Positions 1 to 9,015 of a stretch of DNA of 64,000 nt are shown here, piece after piece. The stretch spans positions 475,001 through 539,000 of the forward strand of contig NZ_CP014229.1 of NCBI RefSeq assembly GCF_001553605.1, in the 5' to 3' direction. Within the stretch, counting starts at the first letter, position 1. Each line of letters opens with the position of its first letter. Below the pieces are notes generated by a model. The model had not been told where the DNA came from. It saw only the letters and a program-made list of their open reading frames with translations, and made no database searches. The translations under genes and the position numbers were made by a program. This stretch comes from Desulfovibrio fairfieldensis. GTDB lineage: Bacteria > Desulfobacterota > Desulfovibrionia > Desulfovibrionales > Desulfovibrionaceae.

Positions 1-630
1 GGCCGCGCGTTGTTCCCGCGCGTCCGGCCGGGTCCGCGAACAACTGCCCCAGCGGCTCCGCTGGTCCCGCACGCTCACGCCGGACACGGCAAAACCTTCC
101 CTGGCGGCCAGGCGCAGCAGATAGGGCGGCAGCAGACGGGCGGCCTGCTCCCGGCACCAGCGGCGCAGGGCCAGAGCGCCAAGGGCCGCGTCCTCCGGCG
201 GGCCGAACAGACGTAGCAGGCCCGGCGTTTCCAGCAGCAGAAGGCGGCGCGCCCCTTGGCTGACCAACATGGAATGCGCGGCCTGGCTGTGCCGCCGCCC
301 CTCGGCCAGATCTCCGGCCGTTTCCACCCGGAACTCCAGGCCCGGCAGGGGCAGGACCACGGCGTTCGGCAGGCCTTTTTCCGGCGCGCGGCGCTGATAT
401 CGCTGCCATGCCCGTTCCAGCCAGGGCAGAAAGCGGGGCAGGGTCTGGTCCACGGCGGAGGGGGACCAGTGGCCGGGCACCGTCAGTAACAAGCCGCCGT
501 CCGGGGCCAGGCTCAGGCGCGCCCGCCGGGCGCGGGCCGAACGGCGCACGCGGGCCGTGAGCCGCGTGCCGTCGGCAAGCGTGAAGTCCGCCGTGGCGTC
601 CGGCGAGGGGGCGGCAATTTTTGCAGGCAT
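1..630 (-). CDS. YgjP-like (M48/DUF45) metallopeptidase, 3' end cut by window edge
   Basis: The frame is open from an ATG at 630 to the window start, giving 210 residues of a protein that continues to the left. Residues near 190-200 read VRDQRSRWGSCS. This is the signature preceding the zinc-binding HExxH helix in the YgjP/DUF45 (WLM-like) metallopeptidase family; the HExxH itself would lie outside the window. The N-terminal half has the beta-rich arginine-heavy start usual for the family. The substrate of these proteins is unknown. The family call is firm; the start is the first ATG after the repeat-rich gap and has no strong ribosome site. Confidence 0.8.
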   Translation of the reverse strand, partial: MPAKIAAPSPDATADFTLADGTRLTARVRRSARARRARLSLAPDGGLLLTVPGHWSPSAVDQTLPRFLPWLERAWQRYQRRAPEKGLPNAVVLPLPGLEFRVETAGDLAEGRRHSQAAHSMLVSQGARRLLLLETPGLLRLFGPPEDAALGALALRRWCREQAARLLPPYLLRLAAREGFAVSGVSVRDQRSRWGSCSRTRPDAREQRAA

Positions 631-748
631 GGGGGCAGGCTGCCACAGGCCGGGGAGGCTGTAAAGCGGTGTGCCGACAGCCCGGACGTTCTTGGCGCGA
701 AACTTGCTTTGTAGAGGCCGGGGACAACCAGTGGGAGCAATATTTTCC

Positions 749-899
749 CAGAGGCTGTCGCCATGAGTGTCTTTTCGGTTATCTCCGCGTCGAACATCGC
801 CTTTTATTTCGGTCGAGTACCAGAAGAGTACACTCCCTGCATAACAGGCTCGTTCTCCTTGACATAACACGAAAATCCATCTCATGACGGCACCCTCCA
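749..899. repeat. R1a: 151-bp long-hairpin repeat
   Basis: This is nearly identical, in inverted orientation, to 4461-4611. The ends pair (CAGAGGCTGTCGCCATGAG with CTCATGACGGCACCCTC) and the centre holds GGTCGAGTACCAGAAGAGTA, itself a hairpin core. It lies between the YgjP-like gene and the FlxA-like gene. No protein in it is supported. Confidence 0.85.
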
Positions 900-919
900 G
901 CCAGCACAGGAGCGTAACC

Positions 920-1396
920 ATGGAAATCGGATCCGCCTACAGCGCAAGCGGCCTTTGGGATCTCAACGCCCTCAACGGCGTGGATTCCTCTTCGCAAAAA
1001 TCCTCGTCCACGGGGCAAAGCGGTTCTTCCGGCGATACTGTGGACATTTCCGATGAGGCCCGGAAGCTCTTTTCGGAAAAAATTCATCAGTATGACAAGG
1101 GCAGCTCCACAACGACAACCGCGGACGCGAACCAGAACAGCGGCGGAGAAGAAACCGAGGCGTCCGAAGCCCAGGGCGGCGGGGCCAGCGGCGGATCGGG
1201 CGGCGCGTCCGCTTCGGGCAGCGACAGCACGGAAGCCATCAAGAAGCAGATTGAGTCGCTCAAGAGCCAGCTTATGAGCATGGCTTCCCAGTTGAGCGGC
1301 GGCGGGGCGGATGCGGGCGTCACCAGCAAGATGAACGCCCTGCAATCCCAGATCGCGGCCCTGGAGGCCCAGCTCAACGCCGCCGAGCAGGCCTGA
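920..1396 (+). CDS. FlxA-like coiled-coil protein
   Basis: This is a 158-residue acidic, Ser/Gly-rich protein. The start at 920 follows AGGAG with 7-8 bases spacing; an upstream in-frame ATG at 884 lies in the repeat and is less likely. Residues about 35-45 carry the GDTVDISDEARKL motif seen near the N-terminus of small Desulfovibrio FlxA-like proteins. After a low-complexity Gly/Ser/Glu linker, the last 55 residues form a heptad coiled coil (IKKQIESLKSQL, MNALQSQIAALEAQL). FlxA-type genes are often flagellum-regulated, but no flagellar genes adjoin here. The function is unknown. Confidence 0.65.
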   Translation: MEIGSAYSASGLWDLNALNGVDSSSQKSSSTGQSGSSGDTVDISDEARKLFSEKIHQYDKGSSTTTTADANQNSGGEETEASEAQGGGASGGSGGASASGSDSTEAIKKQIESLKSQLMSMASQLSGGGADAGVTSKMNALQSQIAALEAQLNAAEQA

Positions 1397-1657
1397 GGCC
1401 ATAAAGCGGGCGCGGGCATGCCTTGACAGGCAAATTGATAAAGGTTACGAAAAAGAAACAGGGGATAGCGGGTCTAGTGAGATGTACGCTTGAAATGCTC
1501 GTTTGCGGCGAGCAAAGCCCGCCTACTCGCATTTCGTGGCAAGGATTTGCAGGCAAAGCCTTGTAGAGCGGTTGACGCATTTCATGCGTGAACCGCTCTA
1601 TCCCCTTGTCTTTTCAACTGTTCAACCATGCCAGGCATGTTCAGAGTTGAGGTGGTT
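1397..1657. promoter_or_regulatory. Upstream region of rubrerythrin with R3-type hairpin
   Basis: TTGACA at about 1422 is followed after 17 bases by a weak TACGAA -10 and could drive the downstream gene. A strong hairpin at 1565-1599 (GAGCGGTTgACGCAT, loop TTC, ATGCGTgAACCGCTC) belongs to the TAGAGC-ended short hairpin family found throughout the window. It stands about 58 bases before the rubrerythrin start codon and could affect read-through. No PerR-like box was recognised. Confidence 0.4.
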
Positions 1658-2233
1658 ATGAAATCGCTGAAAGGCACCCAGACCGAAAAAAATATTCTGA
1701 CCGCGTTCGCCGGTGAGTCCCAGGCCCGTAACCGTTATGATTACTTCGCCTCCAAGGCCAAGAAAGACGGTTACGTGTTCGTGAGCGACATCTTTACGGA
1801 AACGGCCCTGCAGGAAAAAGAACACGCCAAGCGCCTGTTCAAGTTCCTGGAAGGCGGCGAAGTGGAAATTCAGGCCGCCTATCCCGCCGGCGTCATCGCG
1901 GGCAGCGAGGCCAACCTGATCGAGGCCGCCAGCGGTGAGAACTACGAACACACCCAGATGTACCCTTCTTTCGCTGATGTGGCCGCCAAGGAAGGCTTTT
2001 CCGAAATCGCCTCGGTCATGCGCAACATCGCCGTGGCCGAAGCCTATCATGAAAAGCGTTTCCTGAAACTGGCCGGCGACATCAAGGAAGGCCGCATGTT
2101 CATGCGCTCCAAACCTACCGTGTGGCGCTGCCTCAATTGCGGCTGTCTGGTGGAAGGCACCGGCGCGCCGGACGTCTGCCCCGCCTGTGCCCATCCCAAA
2201 GCCTATTTTGAAGAGCTGAATTACACGTTCTAA
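1658..2233 (+). CDS. rbr: Rubrerythrin
   Basis: This is a non-haem di-iron peroxidase of 191 residues that reduces H2O2 in the cytoplasm of anaerobes, usually with rubredoxin as donor. The N-terminal four-helix domain shows the iron ligands in AFAGESQARNRY, EKEHAK, ENYEHT and AEAYHEKRF. The C-terminal rubredoxin-like domain has CLNCG and CPAC as the FeS4 site. The start at 1658 (MKSLKGTQ) has a TGAGGTGG ribosome site; the longer reading from 1628 has none. It is a single gene with a terminator at 2248. The length is normal for the family. Confidence 0.97.
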   Translation: MKSLKGTQTEKNILTAFAGESQARNRYDYFASKAKKDGYVFVSDIFTETALQEKEHAKRLFKFLEGGEVEIQAAYPAGVIAGSEANLIEAASGENYEHTQMYPSFADVAAKEGFSEIASVMRNIAVAEAYHEKRFLKLAGDIKEGRMFMRSKPTVWRCLNCGCLVEGTGAPDVCPACAHPKAYFEELNYTF

Positions 2234-2247
2234 AGCTGTTCCACGCC

Positions 2248-2291
2248 CGCCCGCGCAGCCCTCTTTCGCAAGAGGCGCGCGGGCTTTTTTT
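2248..2291 (+). terminator. Rho-independent terminator of rbr
   Basis: A stem of GCCCGCGC and GCGCGGGC with an inner CCTCTT/AAGAGG stem is followed by seven T residues. Confidence 0.9.
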
Positions 2292-2339
2292 GCGTGGCGC
2301 GTCGGACGTCGCCATACCGTTATTACCGGAGATTGTGCT

Positions 2340-2771
2340 ATGTGGGATACATTGGTTCTTTGGGTGCATCCGGCCATGCAGAGCCTGGCGGTGCTGATCG
2401 GCCTGCTTGCCATGTGGCAGGGCTGGAAGCGCATTGAAATGCTGCGGGGCCGCAAGGTCATTTTTCCCTGGCGGACCCACGTGCGCCTGGGCACTGTGGG
2501 GCTGCTGCTCTGGACGGCCGGGGCCTTCGGCTTTTACGTGACGCACAGCCTGTTCGGGGCCACCCATATTACCGGCATCCACGCCACCCTGGCCTGGCCG
2601 ATCATCGTTCTGTCCATTCTGGGACTGATCACCGGCGGGATCATGAACAAATACAAGAAAAAACGCTTCTGGCTGCCGCTGATTCACGGAGTGGGCAATA
2701 CCATCCTGATGATTCTGGTGCTCTATGAGTGCTGGACCGGCATTGATCTGTACGACGCGTTCATGGCCTGA
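2340..2771 (+). CDS. DUF4079-family four-helix membrane protein
   Basis: This is a 143-residue inner-membrane protein with about four hydrophobic helices (residues about 9-27, 48-68, 77-98, 113-135). Histidines at helix ends (in WVHPAM, FYVTHS, GIHATLAWP and LIHGVGN) recall the cytochrome b561-like haem sites proposed for this family. GGAG precedes the ATG. It stands alone between two terminators. A role in membrane redox chemistry is inferred from the histidine pattern and has not been shown for the family. Confidence 0.75.
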   Translation: MWDTLVLWVHPAMQSLAVLIGLLAMWQGWKRIEMLRGRKVIFPWRTHVRLGTVGLLLWTAGAFGFYVTHSLFGATHITGIHATLAWPIIVLSILGLITGGIMNKYKKKRFWLPLIHGVGNTILMILVLYECWTGIDLYDAFMA

Positions 2772-2787
2772 GCTTATTTTCCTCAGA

Positions 2788-2828
2788 CGGCAAGGCCCCC
2801 GCATCCATCGGAATGCGGGGGCCTTGCC
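2788..2828. terminator. Bidirectional terminator
   Basis: A perfect stem GGCAAGGCCCCCGCAT with its complement encloses a 7-base loop. It lies between the converging DUF4079 and DUF3467 genes, so it can serve both. Confidence 0.8.
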
Positions 2829-2849
2829 GCGTTTGCCGGGTTACTCGTG

Positions 2850-3194
2850 TCAGGCGTTTTCCCCGCCGATATTGCCGCTGAAACGGGCGGCATGCTCCTT
2901 GAGCGTGCGGTCCAGGGCCAGGAGCAGGCGTTGGGCCGAGGCCGGGGTCATGACGATGCGCCGGTCCAGGTCCACGGCCAGGACGTTTTCAGTACCGCCG
3001 TTCTGGGTGTTCAGGCTTTCGGGCTGACTCAGGCCGCAGCAGAGGATGACCTCCTCCGCCGTGCAGCGGGTCTGGAAGACATTGGCGTAGGACGTGCGGA
3101 GCCGCGCGCTGTTCAGGGCCACGCGGATTTGTTGGCCTTCGGTGGGAGCGGCGGTTTCGGCCCCGGTCTTGCCGGAATTTTTCTGTGCGCTCAT
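2850..3194 (-). CDS. DUF3467-family protein
   Basis: A 114-residue soluble protein. The family pattern is visible: a YANVF strand, TAEEVILCCG, then RRIVMTPASAQRLLLALD and a C-terminal helix ending in FSGNIGG. DUF3467 proteins are small cytoplasmic proteins of unknown function, common in Deltaproteobacteria. It begins 2 bases after the upstream lipoprotein gene, so the two are cotranscribed and probably coupled. Confidence 0.85.
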   Translation of the reverse strand: MSAQKNSGKTGAETAAPTEGQQIRVALNSARLRTSYANVFQTRCTAEEVILCCGLSQPESLNTQNGGTENVLAVDLDRRIVMTPASAQRLLLALDRTLKEHAARFSGNIGGENA

Positions 3195-3196
3195 GC

Positions 3197-3775
3197 TTAC
3201 TTCCTTTTTGCGCCGGGGGCGGCGTTGTGATTGGCTTGGCCGGGGGTTTCCGGCGTTTTCCCCTTCTCGCCGGGCAGCTTGACGGACACCACGGGCAACG
3301 CCGGGAAGACGGCCTTGCGGGCGTCCATGCCCTTGAGTATGGCTGCGGTGATGTCCAGGCTGGCGTCGGCGTCCAGCACATTCCGGCGGGGCAGAACCAG
3401 GGCTGCCTTATGGGCCTTGCGCCAGGCTTTGACCTCCTCTAGAAGCAGGCCGTTGACGACATTTTGTACGGCGGCCTCCTCGGCGGCCATCTGGCGGCGG
3501 AGGGTCAGCGCGCCGTCGCGGAGCACGGCCTCGCGCTCCTCGTCCGGAGCTTTGGCCCAGGCTTTTTGCAGGTCGGCAAAGCCCTGTTCCAGGCGCTGGC
3601 GGGCCTGGGCCAGATGGGCGCGCCCGGCCTCGGCGGCGCGGGATTGTGACATGATCCGCTCCAGATCGACCACGGCGGTCTGGGGCGCGGCGCTGGTGCT
3701 GCCCTCCAGACAGCCGCCCAGGAGGCAGGCGGCAAGGAGGGCCGTGAGGGCAAGGGTTGTTGCAATGTGGCGCAT
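3197..3775 (-). CDS. OmpH/Skp-like putative lipoprotein
   Basis: This is a 192-residue exported protein. The start at 3775 follows AGGAAA; a longer reading from 3808 adds 11 residues without a better site. Residues 1-21 are a signal peptide ending in the lipobox LLGGC, so it is probably lipid-anchored. The opening AVVDLERIMSQS and the following charged helical region resemble the Skp/OmpH periplasmic chaperone fold. The C-terminus is Lys/Pro-rich. It is cotranscribed with the DUF3467 gene. The chaperone-like role is inferred from the N-terminal strand only. Confidence 0.6.
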   Translation of the reverse strand: MRHIATTLALTALLAACLLGGCLEGSTSAAPQTAVVDLERIMSQSRAAEAGRAHLAQARQRLEQGFADLQKAWAKAPDEEREAVLRDGALTLRRQMAAEEAAVQNVVNGLLLEEVKAWRKAHKAALVLPRRNVLDADASLDITAAILKGMDARKAVFPALPVVSVKLPGEKGKTPETPGQANHNAAPGAKRK

Positions 3776-3808
3776 GGGGATGGTTTCCTGTTTTTTTTGT
3801 CGTGTCAT

Positions 3809-4460
3809 TGAGGGCTTTTTTTATCCTGCCAGACGGAAAGGTCTTGTCATATGGATGATATTTTGTGTGCCCTGCGGGCACGGGTGCTTACGGCGTGCCG
3901 CCGTTTTGGCCGCCTACGCGGCGCGCGGCAGGGGGCCGGGGGCGGCAGCCCCCAGGCCCCCTACAACCCCCTGCCCCCGCTGTACGTCGTAACGTGGTGA
4001 CGCGGCGTCCCACGGGTCTTGCTCGCGTGGCTCGCTGCGCCCCGAAATCGCCGCGCGTCAATTTCCGGCAGCGGACGGCGTTTTGACTCGAAGCCCAGCC
4101 GTCAATGGCAATTGCGCGGCGCGGAGGGAGGCTTCAGCCGTTGGCGGCAAGGCAGCCTTACGGATGAAGCCAGCAACGATAGGCGGTCCATCGCCGGGAG
4201 GCGTAAAGCTCCTGTGCCCGCAGGGCACTATAAATCCAGTCCGGGCGACAAGCCCCCCTCGCCCCAAAAAACGGCGCGGCGGAATTCACCCGCCGCGCCG
4301 TTGCCCGCGCCCTTCAGGAAGGGACAAGAGCGCGGACTTCAGGAGGTGCCGCCCGCCGGGGAAGCGATGTCGGTGGACGGCAACCGGACCCGGGAAGCCC
4401 CCGCCTCCCGGAGGTCCGGGCGCGGCGGCTCCTTACCCAACGGAGCCGCCGCGCTGATGT
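3809..4460. repeat. Gene-free GC-rich composite repeat region (R4 type)
   Basis: No credible gene is present. The core 3867-4228 is bounded by a 15-bp inverted pair, GTGCCCTGCGGGCAC at 3867 and its complement at 4214. Inside are a strong CCGGGGGCGGCAGCCCCC hairpin near 3930 and the segment GCCAGCAACGATAGG near 4170, a variant of the R4 motif seen at five other loci here. Two further hairpins follow: about 4272-4301 (CGGCGCGGCGG stem) and 4419-4455 (GCGCGGCGGCTCC stem). Reading frames across it are products of GC bias. Confidence 0.75.
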
Positions 4461-4611
4461 TAGAGGGTGTCGTCATGAGATGGATTTTCGTGCTATGTCA
4501 AGGAGAACGAGCCTTTTATGCAGGGAGTGTACTCTTCTGGTACTCGACCGAAATAAAAGGCGATGTCCGACGCGGAGATAACCGAAAAGCCACTCATGGC
4601 GACACCCTCTA
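4461..4611. repeat. R1b: 151-bp long-hairpin repeat, inverted partner of R1a
   Basis: It is about 95% identical to 749-899 on the opposite strand. The terminal stems TAGAGGGTGTCG(T/C)CATGAG pair over about 20 bases. The autotransporter stop codon (TAG at 4611-4609) is the first three bases of the terminal stem. Confidence 0.9.
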
Positions 4612-7600
4612 GAACTCGTAGCGGAACGTCCCGAACACGCCGTGCGCCGTGCTCTTCGCGCCGAGCTGGATGTTGTAGTTCACGCCCAGGGACGTGGTAT
4701 CGTTGCCGAATTCCAGACCGGCCTGGCCCATGTAGGAGACGTAATCCATGGTCTGGGTGTCCAGTTCCGCCTTGGTGCCCGTGCCGGTGAAGCGCACGTC
4801 GCTGCGGGCGTCAATGTCCCCGGCGGCCGGGATCACGGCCAGGTCCAGGCTGGGCTTGAAGTGCCAGCCGTTGCCCGTCTCGATCTGCTTGCTGAAGGCC
4901 ACGCCCACCGGGAAGGTCCAGATGTTCTGGTTGATGGCGTCGCCCTTGAGCAGTGTGCCGCCGGACTTCACGTCGTATTCGTCGGTGTTCAGGCTCATGT
5001 AGCGCACGCCCACGTGCGGGGTGATGTCCATGACGCTGGTTTCGAACTTGTATTCGCCGCGCAGGCCCGCGCTGATCGCATAGGCCGTCACGTCGCTCTT
5101 GAGCTTGCCCATCTGCATGCTTGCGGGCAGGTCCTGCTCCAGCTTGTTGTAGGTGGAGGTGTAGTTCACGTCGGCGGTCACGCCGAAGTTGTTCTGAGCC
5201 CATCCGGCATACGCGCCGATGCCCCAGAAGTTCATGTTGTTGGTGGTTTCGTTGAGATCGCCCGAGCCCTGCGCGTAGCCGCCGCCGATGTTGAAGGTGA
5301 TGCCCGCGCGGATGGCGTTGTCGAAGGTGTAGTCCGCGCCGATGGCCACGCCGCCCAGGCCGCCGCTGAAGTCCATGTCGAAGTTTCCGGCCTTCATGCC
5401 GAAGCCGTTGGAGCTCTGGTAGAGAGGCATGATCCACATGGCGAAGCCGGTCTTGGCGGCGTCGCCCGCGGAAGCGCCGGTTTGCATGGAGCCGTCCGTG
5501 CCCATGCTCTGGATGGCGTTGCCGCCGGGCTGGGCCAGGCCGGTACGCTGGGTTACGGCATTGCCCGCCGCGTTGCTGGCCGCCATGGTCATCTGCGGCA
5601 CCGCGCCGACGAGCGCCATGCGCGCCGCGCTTTCAATGGTCACGGCGGCCTGCCTGGCGTCGGCAATGTAGTCGGCGCGCGCGGCGCGGCTGAGGAAGCG
5701 CACGCCCCTGGCCTCGGCGTTCACGTCATTTTGGGCGTTGTCCCAGACATCGGCCATGGCCGGATTCAGCTCGCCGTCCAGACCGGGCAGCACATCGCTG
5801 GCCTTGTTGACCGTGTTGGTCAGGGTGACGCTGCCAGCGGCGGCGTCCACCGCAGCCGTGGAAGTCAGCATGCGGTCCGGATTGGCCACGCTGTTCTTGA
5901 CCCAGCCGTAGTCGGTGCCTGTGGCGCCATCGCTGGTGATGCCGTTAGCGGCGAAGTCGGCCAGCAGGGTGACTTCGCCCTTGGTGGCGTTGACGACCTG
6001 CAATCGGGCGTCGGGGGCAATGAGAGCCGTGCTTGTCCCTGTTCCGGTGATAGCGGCCTTACCGTTCAGTTTGGAAGCGTCCACCACAAGGGCGGAATCA
6101 GCGCCGAAGTAAGCAGCTTGAGTAACAGGATTAGCATTGATGCTACCGCTGTTGTCCACATTGGCGTCCACCACGATCTTGCCCGCGCCGCTCAGCGTCA
6201 CCGGCGAGGCCAGGGCCAACGCGGACTGGCCGTCGCCCAGGGTCAGGTTGGGGCCGACGCTCATGCCCGCTTCGGCCAGAGCCGTGCGGAGATCAGCGCC
6301 GCTCATGCCGCCGATGTTCACCACAGAGCCGTCGCCCACCAGCAGGGCGCTGCCCAGCGTACCGCCGGTAAGAGTGGCAATGCTGACATAGGCCGGGTCC
6401 ACATAGAGGGTGCCGGTGCCGTCCAGTTCGTTGATGGTGGTCACTGAATTGAGTGCATTTACCTGGCCGCTGAGGTTCAGTTTGCCTGCCACGCTGTATG
6501 TGGAATCATTATTGCCGTCAAACACCACCGTACCAGCCACGGTGAGGTTGTTGAGGTTGACCTGTTGGGCGTTCACATTGTTGCTCATGCCGAGATTCAG
6601 CGTGGAACCGGATTTGACCTCGGCGTCGGTGATGATGGCCTGCCCCTGCTCATTCTGGACCAAACTGCCATTAACACCCACCAGCGTATTTGTGGAGCTG
6701 CCGTCAAAGGTGAGTTTGACCGCCGTATCGGTGTTCGTATTGCCCACGGTCAATCCGCCTGCGGTGTTGCTGGAATTGAGCGTGATGTCGTTGGTAGTCA
6801 GCAGATTTTTGGAGTTATCCGTCACGGCGACGCTGTTGTCGGGAAGCGGCACGTCGATAACAGAAGCCCCACCTGTTTCAATGGTCGTCTTATTGCCGCT
6901 GGCAATAGTTACCGCACCCCCAACGCCCCCGGTCTGTGTGCCGTTGATATGTACGTCCGTGGCATTTTCCGTTTCCAGCTTGGCCCCCAAAAAGGCGACA
7001 GTGCTCCCGTTCAAAGCTGTGCTTGCCGCCCCGAGCTGGGCGGTGGTGTACGATTCCGTACGAGTCAAATAGAGAACACCGCCAGTCAGTCCCAACTTGT
7101 CTGTATCCAGAGCATTGTTCTTTGTAAGCTGATCCGCCACGGCATATTTTTGGGTGCCTGCGTCATACGCGCCCAGAATACTGCTCTCCATCAGGGTCAC
7201 GCTGCCGCTGCCGATGGTGAGCTTGCCGGACGTATCGCCACCGGAAACCGGCGTCCAGGTGGTGGCCCCGTCCACGACCAGCGTGCCGCCGCTGACATTG
7301 ACCTTGCCGTCTTTATTCAGGGTCAGGCCGTCCTTGACGTTGACCGCGCCGTCTGAGACTTCCAGGGACGTTCCGGTCACGGTCAGGCCTTTGCCCGCCG
7401 CAGTGGAAACCAGCGCGGCGCCAGCGGTGCGGTCCAGCTTGGCGATCAGTTCCAGGGTGCCGTTCCGGGCCACATTGAGCGTGCCGCCCTGTACGTCAAA
7501 GTTATTGTCGGCTACGGCGATGACGCCATATTTGCCGTCGCCCACATTCAGAGAACCGTCGCTAAGAGTGAATTTGGCCGCTACGGTGTTTTGATCAGCT

Positions 7601-8805
7601 TCCGTGAGGCGGATCACGGCGGCCTTGTCAGCGGCGGAACCATCCATATAGATCGTGCCGCCGTTGAGCGAAAGAACCGCCGGAGTGCTGGCATGGTCGC
7701 TGACGCTGAGCAGGCCGTGGTCGCCCAAGGTAATACTGCCGCCGTTGACGGTGATGCCCGTCTCCGAGGAAATCATGGAAGCTTTGCGCCATTCTTCCGT
7801 TTTTACGCCCTTGGAGGCATACGTGCCCACGCCTGCGACCGTAAAATTGCCGCTGGCGATGACGATTTGGCCGTTGTTGCCGATCGCGCCGCCGTTTTCA
7901 AGCACGACAGTGGGGCCAGCCGTGCTGTCCGCGCCGAAAGTAAATGTGCTGTCGGCATCGCTGCCGTGCAGGCCGCTGATGGTGCTGGCGCTGTTGCTGA
8001 AGTTCAGATTGCCGGCTTTGACATTCGCATCGTCGTTTACCACGATGGTGGCATCATTGAGATTCAGGTTGGGCAGCAGTCCGTTTTTACCCGCCGAGAT
8101 GGTCAGCCCGGTGGGGCTTGCGGGATTGATGACCGCGTTTGTATTTTCCTTGAAAAGCAGGCTGCCCGCCAGGGTCAGATAACCGCCCTTGGTCACGGTG
8201 ATGCTGCCGCCCTTATTCATGTTCAGGGTTTCAGCGGCGATGAAGCCGTGTTTGCCGTTGGCCACGGAAACCGTGGCTGTTCCCGTTCCGCCGCCCAGAT
8301 TGAGGACCGAGGAATAATCTGCGGTCGCGGAAGCGCGCAGATAGGCGACCTGATTGGAATCGGAGCTGTTCAGCTTGACCTCGCCGCCGGTGATGTTCAG
8401 TTGATGGTCTTTGGAGGACTCCCCGACATCGCCGCTGACGCCCATGCCCCCGTAATTGTCCAGAGTCACTGTGCCGCCGCTCATATTCAGGCTGTTCTCG
8501 GCCCAGATCATGGAACCGGCGCGCCAGGTCTCATTCGGATAACTGGGATGATGAAACGAGCCTTTACCGCTGACAGAGACATTGCCGTTCGTGATAGAAA
8601 TGTCACCCTCAGTCCAGACGCTGGTTCCGTCGGAATATGTGGCGTCCCCCGAGATAGAAATGTCCGCCGCCACGGCCATGCCCGCCGCGCCCACAGTCAA
8701 AGCCCCGGCCAGGGCCAGGCTGCCGAAAATGTTGAGCAGGCCGCATTTTTTGAGTACGGCCCGGTATTTGTTGACAAGATTGCCGATAGCGCCCTTCGTA
8801 AGCAT
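4609..8805 (-). CDS. Large autotransporter (type Va secretion) adhesin-like protein
   Basis: This is a 1398-residue outer-membrane protein. The start at 8805 has GGGAGG six bases upstream; reading further upstream would run into the 8870 palindrome. The long signal peptide has a charged N-region (KGAIGNLVNKYRAVLKK), a hydrophobic core and an AVA-AD cleavage near residue 46. Residues about 50-1000 are a Gly/Asn/Thr/Ser-rich passenger with repeated sSGxxTVxGGT-like turns, typical of a beta-helix. Residues about 1120-1398 form the autotransporter beta-barrel (GFAMWIMPLY, GVAIGADYTF, HVGVRYMSL) ending in FRYEF with the terminal Phe used by the BAM complex. The ligand is unknown. Its promoter region has paired palindromes that may switch it on and off. 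Confidence 0.92.
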   Translation of the reverse strand: MLTKGAIGNLVNKYRAVLKKCGLLNIFGSLALAGALTVGAAGMAVAADISISGDATYSDGTSVWTEGDISITNGNVSVSGKGSFHHPSYPNETWRAGSMIWAENSLNMSGGTVTLDNYGGMGVSGDVGESSKDHQLNITGGEVKLNSSDSNQVAYLRASATADYSSVLNLGGGTGTATVSVANGKHGFIAAETLNMNKGGSITVTKGGYLTLAGSLLFKENTNAVINPASPTGLTISAGKNGLLPNLNLNDATIVVNDDANVKAGNLNFSNSASTISGLHGSDADSTFTFGADSTAGPTVVLENGGAIGNNGQIVIASGNFTVAGVGTYASKGVKTEEWRKASMISSETGITVNGGSITLGDHGLLSVSDHASTPAVLSLNGGTIYMDGSAADKAAVIRLTEADQNTVAAKFTLSDGSLNVGDGKYGVIAVADNNFDVQGGTLNVARNGTLELIAKLDRTAGAALVSTAAGKGLTVTGTSLEVSDGAVNVKDGLTLNKDGKVNVSGGTLVVDGATTWTPVSGGDTSGKLTIGSGSVTLMESSILGAYDAGTQKYAVADQLTKNNALDTDKLGLTGGVLYLTRTESYTTAQLGAASTALNGSTVAFLGAKLETENATDVHINGTQTGGVGGAVTIASGNKTTIETGGASVIDVPLPDNSVAVTDNSKNLLTTNDITLNSSNTAGGLTVGNTNTDTAVKLTFDGSSTNTLVGVNGSLVQNEQGQAIITDAEVKSGSTLNLGMSNNVNAQQVNLNNLTVAGTVVFDGNNDSTYSVAGKLNLSGQVNALNSVTTINELDGTGTLYVDPAYVSIATLTGGTLGSALLVGDGSVVNIGGMSGADLRTALAEAGMSVGPNLTLGDGQSALALASPVTLSGAGKIVVDANVDNSGSINANPVTQAAYFGADSALVVDASKLNGKAAITGTGTSTALIAPDARLQVVNATKGEVTLLADFAANGITSDGATGTDYGWVKNSVANPDRMLTSTAAVDAAAGSVTLTNTVNKASDVLPGLDGELNPAMADVWDNAQNDVNAEARGVRFLSRAARADYIADARQAAVTIESAARMALVGAVPQMTMAASNAAGNAVTQRTGLAQPGGNAIQSMGTDGSMQTGASAGDAAKTGFAMWIMPLYQSSNGFGMKAGNFDMDFSGGLGGVAIGADYTFDNAIRAGITFNIGGGYAQGSGDLNETTNNMNFWGIGAYAGWAQNNFGVTADVNYTSTYNKLEQDLPASMQMGKLKSDVTAYAISAGLRGEYKFETSVMDITPHVGVRYMSLNTDEYDVKSGGTLLKGDAINQNIWTFPVGVAFSKQIETGNGWHFKPSLDLAVIPAAGDIDARSDVRFTGTGTKAELDTQTMDYVSYMGQAGLEFGNDTTSLGVNYNIQLGAKSTAHGVFGTFRYEF

Positions 8806-8869
8806 AGCATACCTCCCGGGAGACTTCGCTCCCCAAGAATTCATACGGAGCCCAACGCTCCCTTCCTTT

Positions 8870-8890
8870 GCCGACAGATGCACTGTCGGC
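8870..8890. promoter_or_regulatory. Left palindromic site (candidate inversion site or operator)
   Basis: GCCGACAG, spacer ATGCA, CTGTCGGC: a perfect 8-bp-arm palindrome 65 bases before the autotransporter start codon. Its inner 15 bp (8873-8887) is the exact reverse complement of 9038-9052, so the two sites form an inverted pair around the promoter. Confidence 0.75.
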
Positions 8891-8986
8891 TTTTGGGGGA
8901 AACAGGTGGATTTGGAGGAAGGCTATCTCGATGAAATAATAAAGACTTTTATAGAGCAAAAAATTTTGAAAAACTTTACATAAAAA

Positions 8987-9015
8987 ATTATATTGCACAT
9001 TTATCCTGTTGACAG
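8987..9015 (-). promoter_or_regulatory. Probable autotransporter promoter inside the bracketed segment
   Basis: On the minus strand, CTGTCA at 9015-9010 and a perfect TATAAT at 8992-8987 are 17 bases apart in an AT-rich stretch that contrasts with the GC-rich surroundings. Transcription would start near 8980 and run into the autotransporter. The segment lies between the two inverted palindromes. Confidence 0.6.

Noticed and set aside
749..4611. Composite transposon bounded by R1a and R1b
   Set aside because: No transposase lies between them, no target duplication is visible, and single R1 copies occur alone elsewhere.
4019..4612. Plus-strand frames in the gap before the autotransporter end
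   Set aside because: They lie in R4/R1 repeats and hairpins, overlap each other in different frames and have no ribosome site.
4642..8934. Long plus-strand frames (601 and 447 codons) opposite the autotransporter
   Set aside because: They mirror the repetitive passenger on the other strand and show no recognisable domains.
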